Assembly: GCA_013327885.1 (NCBI GenBank)
Contig: JABUMY010000001.1
Location: 62,001 to 126,000, forward strand
Reading direction: 5' to 3'
Origin: Flavisolibacter longurius
GTDB taxonomy: Bacteria; Bacteroidota; Bacteroidia; Chitinophagales; Chitinophagaceae
DNA length: 64,000 nt
Below are positions 16,538 through 24,907 of the stretch, in pieces. The notes under the pieces are model-generated. The model had not been told where the DNA came from. It did not search any database and was given only the letters and a program-made list of their open reading frames with translations. Within the stretch, counting starts at the first letter, position 1. The number at the start of each line of letters is the position of its first letter. Made by a program: the position numbers and the translations under genes.

Positions 16538-17802
16538 AACAAGTTGCCGCACTGTTGCTGTTTTGCGTAATGATTGTTTCCTGCCGGAGAGATTTCAGCG
16601 CACCCGTTCCCGATACCGACTGGGACCTGTTTTTTTCGGCGCAAACAAGACCGCTGCCTTCGCCTGTTTTGCAAAAGCTGGATGGTGTATATGCCGTGGA
16701 AGAAGGGGCGAGTGCTTTTGGCGAACTGGCGCCGGCCAAATGGAGTTACACGGTGTCGGGGCAGGACACCACTTTTCACCTATCTTTTTTCTTTGGGGCC
16801 GATGCTGCTTATATGATCTGCGAAGGGCGGCGCCTCGATAGCGCTATCCTCCTGAATGGTTACTGGCGCCGTTTGGTGGGTACTGAAATCGGCAAGGTGC
16901 AACTGACCATTCCAAAAGACAGTGGCGCGGCAGCCCTGCTTCGCCTGGAAGCCATTCCCACCAATGGACTTTATATTACCGGTGCTTATGGCAATGGCAA
17001 TGATGCGCCGGGCCAGCCCCTGCGCTTCCGGTTTACCCGGCCGATTGTGCGGGCCTCGCAGTTTGAGATACTGGCGCACCGGGGCGGTGGCCGTACGGCG
17101 GACCTGCTGCCGGCATCCGAAAATTCAGTGGAGATGCTCCGGCTGGCGGCCCAGCTTGGCGCTACCGGTGTAGAGATCGATGTGCAACTATCCAAAGATG
17201 GCGTGCCCCTGCTTTTTCACGATGCCACGCTTAACGAAAGAGTGGTACAGAAAAGCGGCCTGCTGGGACCTGTTGAAAATTACACGTTCGACCAGTTATC
17301 AACCCTTGTTCGGCTGACCAACGGTGAACGCATTCCCACCCTGCGACAAGCACTGGAAACTATCGTGTACCAAACGCCGCTGGACTTTGTGTGGCTTGAT
17401 ACCAAGTATAACGGTAACATGCAGGTAGTACGCGACCTGCAGGCCGAGTACCTGCAAAAAGCAGCGGCTATCAACCGGCGCATCGAGATCGTGATCGGTA
17501 TCCCCGACAAGGACGTGATGGCCAACTTTAAAAAGCTTCCGGGTCATCGCGGCACTCCTTCGCTGGTAGAATATTCCGAAGCTGAAGTGGAAGCCGTGAA
17601 TTCCCGCATTTGGGCACCGCAATGGACGCTGGGCCTGCAGGATACCGAAGTGCAGCGCCAGCAGGCCGCGGGTCGCCGTGTGTTTACCTGGACCATGGAC
17701 AATCAAAAAAACATTTCGCAATACATCAGGGAAGGAAAGTTCAACGGCATCCTGTCCAACTATCCTTCCCTGGTTGCTTATACCTATTATGCAAGACAGT
17801 AA
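16534..17802 (+). CDS. Glycerophosphodiester phosphodiesterase lipoprotein (copy 1)
   Basis: A 422-residue lipoprotein (lipobox cysteine at residue 17 in IVSCRR). Residues 20-170 form a beta-rich N-terminal domain shared only with copy 2 at 19468. From about residue 178 comes a GDPD TIM-barrel: LAHRGGGRTADLLPASENS with the catalytic His-Arg, GATGVEIDVQLSKDG with the metal-binding Glu/Asp, and LLFHDATL with the second catalytic His. Family members hydrolyse glycerophosphodiesters to glycerol-3-phosphate and an alcohol. Its location would be the periplasmic or outer-membrane surface. It overlaps genes on both sides (4 and 14 bases), so translation is probably coupled. The metallophosphoesterase downstream could act on the released phosphomonoester. 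Confidence 0.93.
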   Translation: MKQVAALLLFCVMIVSCRRDFSAPVPDTDWDLFFSAQTRPLPSPVLQKLDGVYAVEEGASAFGELAPAKWSYTVSGQDTTFHLSFFFGADAAYMICEGRRLDSAILLNGYWRRLVGTEIGKVQLTIPKDSGAAALLRLEAIPTNGLYITGAYGNGNDAPGQPLRFRFTRPIVRASQFEILAHRGGGRTADLLPASENSVEMLRLAAQLGATGVEIDVQLSKDGVPLLFHDATLNERVVQKSGLLGPVENYTFDQLSTLVRLTNGERIPTLRQALETIVYQTPLDFVWLDTKYNGNMQVVRDLQAEYLQKAAAINRRIEIVIGIPDKDVMANFKKLPGHRGTPSLVEYSEAEVEAVNSRIWAPQWTLGLQDTEVQRQQAAGRRVFTWTMDNQKNISQYIREGKFNGILSNYPSLVAYTYYARQ

Positions 17803-18403
17803 ATTTTTTCTCGTTTTGATGCTTTGCCTGCTGCTGGGAAGCAAGGCCATTGCGCAGGAACCGGAGTTCAGTTCGCAGCCCACCAGGCGGGCCCAATATG
17901 CCTGGGTGCTGTACGGCGGTGCCGGACCCGGCTATTATGTTTCCAATAACGGAGCACCGGAATATCTTTCACGGAAGATCTCCAATTTGAGCCACGTGGC
18001 CACTTTCCGCTTGATGTGGCACCCCGATCATTTGTTAAAAGTTGGCGTGGAAACAGGTCACCTTACTTTTTACACTTACCGCTTTCGCGACTCTGTTGAC
18101 AGGGAAGGCGTGGTAAAATTGAAGGCAATACCCGTGCTGGCGGTGTGGAATATGGCCGTTACCAAGAGGTTAAATTTATTTGCAGGTTCCGGTGTTTATT
18201 TTTTACGTACTAATTTAGATTACCGGGGCAAAACAACATCGAAGAAAGTTAGCATCGGTTGGATGGCAGCGGCCTCTTACATATACCCGCTGTCGGCAAC
18301 CACAGGATTAGGATCAGAGGTCAAATGGATGAACGCTTCCGAAACATCGAATGGCATTCTTTCCGTGCAGCTACAGCTTGTATGGAAATTTTTAAACTGG
18401 TAA
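17789..18403 (+). CDS. Outer-membrane beta-barrel-like protein, unknown
   Basis: A 204-residue secreted protein with signal peptide (residues 1-21, SKAIAQ). It has Tyr/Trp-rich beta strands such as YAWVLYGGAGPGYYVS, ATFRLMWHPDHLLKVGVETGH and a C-terminal LSVQLQLVWKFLNW, typical of an 8-10 strand outer-membrane barrel; the terminal aromatic residue fits the barrel-assembly signal. The start overlaps the end of the phosphodiesterase gene by 14 bases, and the next gene starts 17 bp after its stop, so it is third in a four-gene operon. Its role could be a surface receptor or assembly factor for the two enzymes, but this is only inferred from position. Confidence 0.75.
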   Translation: MQDSKFFLVLMLCLLLGSKAIAQEPEFSSQPTRRAQYAWVLYGGAGPGYYVSNNGAPEYLSRKISNLSHVATFRLMWHPDHLLKVGVETGHLTFYTYRFRDSVDREGVVKLKAIPVLAVWNMAVTKRLNLFAGSGVYFLRTNLDYRGKTTSKKVSIGWMAAASYIYPLSATTGLGSEVKWMNASETSNGILSVQLQLVWKFLNW

Positions 18404-18420
18404 ACTGACCTCTATCCTCT

Positions 18421-19374
18421 ATGTGTAAATTCATCCTTCTCCTCGGCTTTGCCTGCCTGCATTTTGTTGCCAAAAGCCAAACGCCTTTTAGTGGCGACAC
18501 CACCTTGCTCGCCTTTGCTTCCGACACGCAAAAACCCATGTGGGTGGAAACGCTTTTCCTGAAAAGCAACAACAACCGGCAGGCCACCAAAAAGATCTTC
18601 AACGAGTTTGAACAGCTAAAGCCAAGAGCTATTTTCCTGCTGGGAGATGTAGTGAATCTTGGTTACAGCACCAGGCAATGGAAAGATGTAGGTGGTTATA
18701 TCAAAACCCTGCGCAGCCACGGCATTGCTGTACATGCCGCCTTGGGCAACCATGAGGTAATGGGGCAGGCCCGGAAAGGTGAAAACAAGTTCCAGACCTA
18801 TTTCCCCGAACACGTACGTACCGGGTATGTAAAGGCGGTGGACTCGGTAGCTGTAGTGCTGCTCAACTCCAACTTTGGCAAACTTACCGAAGCCGATAAC
18901 AAGGCGCAGTTGGCCTGGTATCAAAAAACGCTGGATAGTTTGGACAACGATCCTTCAATAGTATATGTGATTTCCGGCTGTCACCATTCGCCGTTTACCA
19001 ACAGCAAGATCGTTGGCTGCTCAAAAGATGTGGAAGAAAAATTTGTAGAGCCCTTCCTGGCGTCCAGCAAAAGCCGGCTGTTTCTTTCCGGGCACTCGCA
19101 CAATTTTGAGCACTACCAGGTAAAAGGAAAAGATTTTATGGTGATCGGTGGCGGTGGCGGATTGCACCAGCCCTTGAAAACAGGCGCCGGTTGTCTGCCC
19201 GATGTGGCGGCCGATTACAAGCCCGAGTTTCATTATTTAACCGTAAAGCGTTGTACACAGGGCCTGCAGATAAAGTCGTACGAATTACGCAAAGATTTTA
19301 CCGTGTTTGAAGAAGGGCGGCACATGATCCTTCTCGATGAAAAAAAGCCGGTTGCGGCTTACGCTGTTAACTGA
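18421..19374 (+). CDS. Secreted calcineurin-like metallophosphoesterase (copy 1)
   Basis: A 317-residue enzyme with a signal peptide (residues 1-19, FVAKSQ). Metallophosphoesterase motifs appear in order: FASDTQ in place of the usual DxH, LLGDVVN (GDxxN), GNHE, GCHHSPF, and GHSHNFEHY (GHxH). The first motif therefore has Gln where His is usual; copy 2 has the same change, so it is a lineage feature and not damage. It likely hydrolyses phosphomonoesters or diesters in the periplasm using two metal ions. Last gene of the operon that starts at 15785; a strong terminator follows. Confidence 0.92.
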   Translation: MCKFILLLGFACLHFVAKSQTPFSGDTTLLAFASDTQKPMWVETLFLKSNNNRQATKKIFNEFEQLKPRAIFLLGDVVNLGYSTRQWKDVGGYIKTLRSHGIAVHAALGNHEVMGQARKGENKFQTYFPEHVRTGYVKAVDSVAVVLLNSNFGKLTEADNKAQLAWYQKTLDSLDNDPSIVYVISGCHHSPFTNSKIVGCSKDVEEKFVEPFLASSKSRLFLSGHSHNFEHYQVKGKDFMVIGGGGGLHQPLKTGAGCLPDVAADYKPEFHYLTVKRCTQGLQIKSYELRKDFTVFEEGRHMILLDEKKPVAAYAVN

Positions 19375-19396
19375 TCTTACCTAAAATAGAATTCTT

Positions 19397-19425
19397 AAAA
19401 AGAGCAACGGCCGTTGCTCTTTTTT
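19397..19425 (+). terminator. Rho-independent terminator (perfect palindrome)
   Basis: A 28-nt perfect inverted repeat with halves AAAAAGAGCAACGG and CCGTTGCTCTTTTT (19397-19424), ending in a T-run, 22 bp after the metallophosphoesterase stop codon. Confidence 0.9.
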
Positions 19426-19467
19426 GTTGCTGGGGCTGCGGTCTGTTTATTGCTTTGTTTTCTTATC

Positions 19468-20745
19468 ATGGTTTTGACAACATTCCGTCTGCGCCTTTTT
19501 TTTGCGCTTGCTCCCCTTTGTGCTTTTTTATCCTGCCAGGAGCTGATCGATGCACCGGTTCCCAATATGCATTGGGACAAATTTGAAATGGCATCGGCAA
19601 TGCCGCTACCACCGGCCGATTGCCAGAAGCTGGAAGGCATTTACCGCATTGAAGTGGCCGATGATGATTTTGGCGATTCGGCCGTATTGAAATGGAGCTG
19701 GGACATCAATGGAAGTGATACCAGTCATTACCTTTCCATCTTTTGCCAGGAGGCTGTGCGGTATTTTATTCTGCAGGGCAAAGCCTCTGGCGATTCGGTT
19801 TTGCTCAATGGTTACTGGCGCAATGTAGAGAACACCAAAACAGGCAAGGCCCGGTTTGTGATTGCCAACCGGCGCACGGCCTTTGGACCTGATTCTGCAG
19901 CGCAGGGTTCTGTTTTTTTGCGCGGGCATTACGGCATGTTTGACAGCGACCCGGAAAAAGAGGTCAACTTCCGGTTTCTGCAGCCGCTGAAAAAGGACAG
20001 TTCTTTCCTGGTCATCGCTCATCGCGGCGGCGGCCGCAACAACGACCTGTTGCCTGCATCGGAAAACTCGCTGGAGATGATCCACCTGGCCTCACGGTTA
20101 GGGGCAACCGGGATTGAGATCGACGTGCAACTAACCAAAGACAGCGTACCGGTTTTGTACCACGATACAAGGCTGAACGACCGGCTGACCAAAGACGCCG
20201 GCATTCGGGGCGAGCTGGCAGAATATACCTACGATGAACTGACCCGCGAAGTAACACTCAAACGGGGCGGTCGCATTCCGACCCTGCAGGATGCCTTGCA
20301 TACCGCGGTGTACAATACGCCCATTCGTTTTATCTGGCTCGATTGCAAAGGCGAGTCCACCCTGCGCCGTATTCGTGCCCTGCAGGAAAGCTTTTTGCAA
20401 AAGGCAAAAGCAGCCGGCAGAAACGTAGAGATCGTGATCGGTATTCCCACCGAGGACCAGTATGGGCATTTTCGCCGCCTTCCCGATTATGCATCCATTC
20501 CTTCGCTTTGTGAGCTGGACCAGGAAAAAGCAAAAAGCATGGGAGCGGAGATCTGGGCAACCACCTGGGTAAAAGGCCTGCAAACGGAAGAAGTGGCCGA
20601 AGCGCACAGCAAAGGACTTCGGGCCTTTGCCTTTACCATGGATGTGCCGCTTGCCATTACTGAGTTTATGGAAGATGGCTCCTTTGATGGTATTGTTACC
20701 AACCGCCCATCGGGGGTGGCGTACCACCATTTTATCCGCCGGTAA
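19468..20745 (+). CDS. Glycerophosphodiester phosphodiesterase lipoprotein (copy 2)
   Basis: A 425-residue paralogue of the enzyme at 16534, with the same two-domain layout. The lipobox cysteine is at residue 23 (CAFLSCQE). The N-terminal beta domain keeps DSVLLNGYWRNVE (DSAILLNGYWRRLV in copy 1). The GDPD barrel shows IAHRGGGRNNDLLPASENS (about residues 184-202), GATGIEIDVQLTKDS and VLYHDTRL, so all catalytic positions are intact. The pairing of this gene with a metallophosphoesterase repeats the arrangement upstream, which indicates duplication of a two-gene unit. I choose the ATG at 19468 because the upstream alternative at 19414 lies in the terminator hairpin. Confidence 0.92.
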   Translation: MVLTTFRLRLFFALAPLCAFLSCQELIDAPVPNMHWDKFEMASAMPLPPADCQKLEGIYRIEVADDDFGDSAVLKWSWDINGSDTSHYLSIFCQEAVRYFILQGKASGDSVLLNGYWRNVENTKTGKARFVIANRRTAFGPDSAAQGSVFLRGHYGMFDSDPEKEVNFRFLQPLKKDSSFLVIAHRGGGRNNDLLPASENSLEMIHLASRLGATGIEIDVQLTKDSVPVLYHDTRLNDRLTKDAGIRGELAEYTYDELTREVTLKRGGRIPTLQDALHTAVYNTPIRFIWLDCKGESTLRRIRALQESFLQKAKAAGRNVEIVIGIPTEDQYGHFRRLPDYASIPSLCELDQEKAKSMGAEIWATTWVKGLQTEEVAEAHSKGLRAFAFTMDVPLAITEFMEDGSFDGIVTNRPSGVAYHHFIRR

Positions 20746-20789
20746 ATGGGAGTTGGTACAGTATTTACCGTAGTGCCAAAAAAACTTGC

Positions 20790-21680
20790 GTGACTGAAGA
20801 ACATTCCCTTGCCGAAGAGGTGCACTCCACAGCCGAGAACATTTTGGCCTTTGCGTCTGATACGCAGGCGCCCATGCTGGTGGAAACCATCTTGCTGAAG
20901 CCGTTTCGCAACCGCAAGGCAACCGAGTTGCTGTTTGCCGATGTATTGGTACGAAAGCCAGCTGCTTTTTTTCTCCTGGGCGATGTGGTGAACCTTGGCT
21001 ACAGCAACCGGCAGTGGCGGCCCATTGACCGTTACCTTGGCGCCCTGCGTGAGGGTTCTGTGCCGGTGCACGCCATTCTTGGGAATCACGAGGTGATGGG
21101 CCGGCCGCGGGAAGGCATCCGCAAATTCCAGGAACGGTTCCAGGACCACCAGCACACCGGCTACCTGGTGCAGTACGATACCATAGCTGTAGTGCTGGTC
21201 AATTCAAACTTCAGTTCCTTAACGCCGGAGGAAAACAAAAAGCAGGTGGCCTGGTTTGAAAAAACGCTGGAAGATCTGGACGCCGATGCAGCGGTGCATG
21301 CTGTGATCATTGGTTGTCATCATTCGCCTTTTACCAACAGCCGTATTGTAAAACCGTCAAAAGAAGTGGAGCTGAAGTTTGTGCCCCCTTTTCTGGCTTC
21401 CCGCAAAGCCTTGCTTTTTCTTTCGGGACATTGCCATGCCTTTGAGCATTACAAAGTGAAAGGAAAAGATTTTCTGGTGATCGGCGGCGGCGGCGGTTTA
21501 CGGCAACCCCTGCGACAGGGACTGGGTACGCTGGCCGATCTTTCGCCGGATTATAAACCCATGTTTCACTACATAACAGTAACGGGTTTGGGTGATAGTT
21601 TAGGGGTAACGTCTTATCATATCAACAAAGCGTTTACAGGCTTTGAAGAAGGGATTAGGCTGGATGTGAAAAAGGGGTAG
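20790..21680 (+). CDS. Calcineurin-like metallophosphoesterase (copy 2), GTG start, no clear signal peptide
   Basis: A 296-residue paralogue of the enzyme at 18421. Motifs are FASDTQ, LLGDVVN, GNHEVMG, GCHHSPF and GHCHAFEHY, so the metal site appears complete apart from the shared DTQ variation. Unlike copy 1, the region before FASDTQ is acidic and polar (TEEHSLAEEVHSTAEN), with no hydrophobic signal. The frame is open upstream without an ATG, so either translation starts at the GTG used here and the protein stays in the cytoplasm, or the original 5' end has been lost by mutation. A 15-codon ATG-started frame (20746) directly after the preceding stop codon ends at 20793. Confidence 0.85.
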   Translation: MTEEHSLAEEVHSTAENILAFASDTQAPMLVETILLKPFRNRKATELLFADVLVRKPAAFFLLGDVVNLGYSNRQWRPIDRYLGALREGSVPVHAILGNHEVMGRPREGIRKFQERFQDHQHTGYLVQYDTIAVVLVNSNFSSLTPEENKKQVAWFEKTLEDLDADAAVHAVIIGCHHSPFTNSRIVKPSKEVELKFVPPFLASRKALLFLSGHCHAFEHYKVKGKDFLVIGGGGGLRQPLRQGLGTLADLSPDYKPMFHYITVTGLGDSLGVTSYHINKAFTGFEEGIRLDVKKG

Positions 21681-21740
21681 CATAATCGCCCTTTGCGGGA
21701 CATGTTGCCGGGCCTTACCTTTCCGTTTAAAATAAGGCGA

Positions 21741-22256
21741 ATGAACAAGGAAACTGTTCTTGCCGAATGGCAGGAAATAACGGACCGGTTATCGGAAATG
21801 ATACTTTCCTTTAACCCTGCCGTATTCAATCAAAAAAGGTCCGAAAATAACTGGTCGGCGGCACAGATAGCAGAACACTTGTTACGGGTTGACCTTTCCA
21901 CTTTTCGGGCATTAAAAGCTGAAACCGTTCCCACCAACCGCCCACCCGACCAAAAAATTGCCCTGATCAAAGACGCCATGCAAAGTGACACAAAAAGGGT
22001 TGCACCGGACATGGTAATGCCATCCGGTAAACACCATGAGCCAAAAGCAATAGCACAACGTATCAAAGACCAGCGAGAGGGAATAAAAAATATGATCAGT
22101 GACCTGGATCTGACGGAAGCATGTAAAGCGTACAAACATCCTGCATTGGGAACCCTGACAAGACTGGAGTGGGTTTATTTCAATATTTATCATGCAGACC
22201 GGCACATGCGGCAAATGCAGCAATTGCAAACAAAAGCCAGTAAAGAGCAACAATAG
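21741..22256 (+). CDS. DinB family protein
   Basis: A 171-residue four-helix-bundle protein of the DinB/YfiT-like superfamily. Family features: NNWSAAQIAEHLLRVD with the first metal-binding His, a long central helix region, and YHADRHMRQMQQL at the C-terminus with the paired His residues (HADRHxxQ). Members bind a divalent metal; some are thiol transferases (bacillithiol or mycothiol dependent) and some are of unknown use. The ATG at 21741 gives the family-typical N-terminus. It reads in the direction of the upstream phosphoesterase with a 60-bp gap, and ends before a strong terminator. Confidence 0.88.
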   Translation: MNKETVLAEWQEITDRLSEMILSFNPAVFNQKRSENNWSAAQIAEHLLRVDLSTFRALKAETVPTNRPPDQKIALIKDAMQSDTKRVAPDMVMPSGKHHEPKAIAQRIKDQREGIKNMISDLDLTEACKAYKHPALGTLTRLEWVYFNIYHADRHMRQMQQLQTKASKEQQ

Positions 22257-22285
22257 GAGGGCAGGTTGGAGCACCCTGTACATAG

Positions 22286-22322
22286 AAAACAAATCCCGCT
22301 GCAAAGAGCGGGATTTGTTTTT
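22286..22322. terminator. Bidirectional rho-independent terminator
   Basis: AAAACAAATCCCGCT (22286-22300) pairs perfectly with AGCGGGATTTGTTTT (22307-22321) across a 6-nt loop. It separates the convergent DinB and S9 peptidase genes. Confidence 0.93.
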
Positions 22323-22339
22323 ATTGCATTGTTTGCTAC

Positions 22340-24703
22340 CTATTGTTTCAGCGTTGTCTCAAACAATTTCAAAATGCGCTTGTATTCGTCCGTCCAGCTA
22401 CTGGGCTCAACAAAGCCATGATCTTCTAAAGGATAAACGGCCAACTCCCAGTTTTCTTTGCCCAGTTCGATCAGACGCTGCGTCAGCCGCACGATGTCCT
22501 GGAAATGCACATTCACATCGATCATGCCATGGCACATCAGCAGGTGGCCTTTCAGACCTTCAGCATAATAAATGGGTGAGCTTCGCCGGTAGGCAAGGCT
22601 ATCGGTAAACGGTTCGTTCAAAATATTAGCCGTATACCCATGGTTGTAATGTGCCCAGTCCGTTACCGACCGAAGGGCCGCCCCGGATTTGAACACATCC
22701 GGTTGCGTGAACAATCCCATCAGCGTAATAAAACCACCGTACGAGCCGCCGTAGATGCCAATGTTCTTTGGATTCACGCCGTGTTTTTCCACCAGGTATT
22801 TTACACCATCCACCTGGTCGGTGAGGTCTTTGCCACCCATGTGACGATAGATGCCCGTGCGCCAGTCGCGGCCATAACCAGCACTGCCTCGGTAGTCAAT
22901 ATCCAGCACCGTGTAGCCCCTATCGGCCAGCAAGTTGTGAAACATGTATTCACGCTGGTAAGAACTCCACCATTTGTGTACGTTTTGCAGGTAGCCGGCA
23001 CCGTGAACAAATACCACGGCCGGTTTTGATGCGTGTGCCGTTGTTGGTTTGTACAGCCTTGCATAGACCGTAGCGCCATCACCTGCCGTAAACGTAACGA
23101 TCTCGGGGTCACGCCAGGCATAGGACTTAAACTCTGCCGACTGTGCAAGGTCGGTTACCTGCTGCGCCCTGGCGCCGGGTTTTGCTTCCTGTAGGAAAAG
23201 TTCCCAGGGTTTGTTGGAATACGAATAACGCACCGCCAGCCATTTTTCATCCGGCGAAAGCGTAAAGTCGTTGTTGCCGGTTTGCGTTGTCAGCCTTTCC
23301 ATTTTACCGCCAGCCACCGGCATGCGGGAGGCCTGCACATCGCCGGGATGCTGGTCGTTGGCATTGAAAAAAAGCGTTTTCCTGTCCTTGGACAATTGCA
23401 GGCCCGATACTTCAAACTTGCCGGTTGTCAGTTGTATGATTTCGCCGGTAGAAACATTGCCTTTATAGATATGCGAATACCCTGTTTTTTCGCTTTGGAA
23501 AATGATGGTATTGTTATCGAGCCAGTAAATGCGGGCCGGGAAATCACCCACACCCGGACCGGCGATCCAGGCTTCATCACGCTGCCGGTCGATGGTTTTG
23601 TAACTGCCTGTTGTTGGATCCAATAAAACAAGCCAGCGGTCTTTGTTGTCGGTAGACCGAATGTCCACCACAGCCGCCGTACCGGCATCATTCCAGTCCA
23701 CACTGCGGAAACTGACCGTTCTGTTGGCTGGCTTTTTTGCAGCCGTATCTTTTTTTGGATAATCCTTTACATAATCAGGAGCATCGGTAATGCCGGGCAA
23801 CGCCGTTGTTTTTACAGAAAGCACCGTGTCTTTTTCGCGGTCAAAAATGTATAACTCGGTAGAGGAAGCCGGTGCGCCTACCTTGGTTCTGCCGTTGATA
23901 TCCGTTGTGAATCCCGTTTCGGTAACATAGTTAGGAATGATGGTGTTTTTAGCACCGGCAGCTGGTTTGCTGAGGCGGTATACAACAAAGCGTCCATCGG
24001 TGGAAATGCTGGGGGCAAATAGGTTTTTGTCTTCGAGGTAAATGGTGCGCAGTTCTTTTGGCCGCAGGCGCTTGTTGATAGCATCAGTGGTATCGCGTTT
24101 TTGCTTGCGTTCCCTTACCACGTCAGAAAGGGCAATGGCATCCTGTTGCAGCCATTTTTCCTGCGTGTTCTGCAACGCTTCCCGTTGTGCATTGCCGCGC
24201 TGGAAGTTGGTGAGCTGCGTGGTAAGACCGGTGGCTATCTCCCAGCCATAAAGGTTTTGCGAACGGTTGTAAACGATCTTTGTGTCGTTCTCAATAAACT
24301 GCGGTGAGGCCTCGCTTTCGGTGGTTTGGGTGATGCGGCGCTCACGGCCTGTTTTTGCCTCCACATAAAACAGGTCGCCGTCTTTCGTATAGGCATAACC
24401 GCTTTTTGCCTTGTTGTAAACAACGCTGTTTTGCGAAACGGCGTTACGCCGCATTTCAACACTTGCTTTTTTCGGCGTCCTGTCGGTTAGCGTAATGTAA
24501 TAAAGCGAATCGGCGTCGGCACCTGTCGGGTTCCAGTTAAAAAATAGCGTGCGGCCATCGGCTGCCCAGTAAATGTTGGAGGGTGAGCTGCCGATCCATT
24601 TGGGGTCACGCATGATCTTTTCAACCGTCAGCGGCGCCAGGTTCTGGGCAAAGCCCGCCTGTGTAAAAAGGAGCACAAGGGAAAGAAAAACAGTCTTCTT
24701 CAT
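22340..24703 (-). CDS. Secreted S9 family peptidase (prolyl oligopeptidase / DPP type)
   Basis: A 787-residue serine peptidase with signal peptide (MKKTVFLSLVLLFTQAGFAQ). A long N-terminal beta-propeller (about residues 25-520) contains TolB/WD-like repeats, for example SPSNIYWAADGRTLFFNW, DEKWLAVRYSYSNKPW and DRKTLFFNAND. The alpha/beta-hydrolase domain has the nucleophile elbow GIYGGSYGG (GxSxGG), the downstream Asp in CHGMIDVNVH and the His in LEDHGFVEP. It removes dipeptides or cleaves small peptides in the periplasm, probably as part of peptide nutrient use together with the M16 and M28 enzymes nearby. I use the ATG at 24703, five codons inside an earlier in-frame ATG, because it gives the standard MKK signal start. 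Confidence 0.95.
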   Translation of the reverse strand: MKKTVFLSLVLLFTQAGFAQNLAPLTVEKIMRDPKWIGSSPSNIYWAADGRTLFFNWNPTGADADSLYYITLTDRTPKKASVEMRRNAVSQNSVVYNKAKSGYAYTKDGDLFYVEAKTGRERRITQTTESEASPQFIENDTKIVYNRSQNLYGWEIATGLTTQLTNFQRGNAQREALQNTQEKWLQQDAIALSDVVRERKQKRDTTDAINKRLRPKELRTIYLEDKNLFAPSISTDGRFVVYRLSKPAAGAKNTIIPNYVTETGFTTDINGRTKVGAPASSTELYIFDREKDTVLSVKTTALPGITDAPDYVKDYPKKDTAAKKPANRTVSFRSVDWNDAGTAAVVDIRSTDNKDRWLVLLDPTTGSYKTIDRQRDEAWIAGPGVGDFPARIYWLDNNTIIFQSEKTGYSHIYKGNVSTGEIIQLTTGKFEVSGLQLSKDRKTLFFNANDQHPGDVQASRMPVAGGKMERLTTQTGNNDFTLSPDEKWLAVRYSYSNKPWELFLQEAKPGARAQQVTDLAQSAEFKSYAWRDPEIVTFTAGDGATVYARLYKPTTAHASKPAVVFVHGAGYLQNVHKWWSSYQREYMFHNLLADRGYTVLDIDYRGSAGYGRDWRTGIYRHMGGKDLTDQVDGVKYLVEKHGVNPKNIGIYGGSYGGFITLMGLFTQPDVFKSGAALRSVTDWAHYNHGYTANILNEPFTDSLAYRRSSPIYYAEGLKGHLLMCHGMIDVNVHFQDIVRLTQRLIELGKENWELAVYPLEDHGFVEPSSWTDEYKRILKLFETTLKQ

Positions 24704-24772
24704 TCGTCGTGGATTCATGAAAATTTGTTGTGGTTTGAAGCCACTAAAAATAGGGAAATGTGGTTATAGTCA

Positions 24773-24800
24773 GTGGGCAATGCGCAAGGGGCAAGAGGCA
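24773..24800. repeat. Degenerate 7-bp tract, units ending GCA
   Basis: Units GTGGGCA, ATGCGCA, AGGGGCA, AGAGGCA in register. It lies in the divergent intergenic region between the S9 and M28 peptidase genes. Confidence 0.8.
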
Positions 24801-24907
24801 ACAGAAAATATCGCAATATCCTACTATCCTGCTCCCCGGCATTCTCTCTTCTGCGCTTTCAAACTTCTTTCAACGTACATTCGGCACTCAAAAAATCTTT
24901 TTACCGC

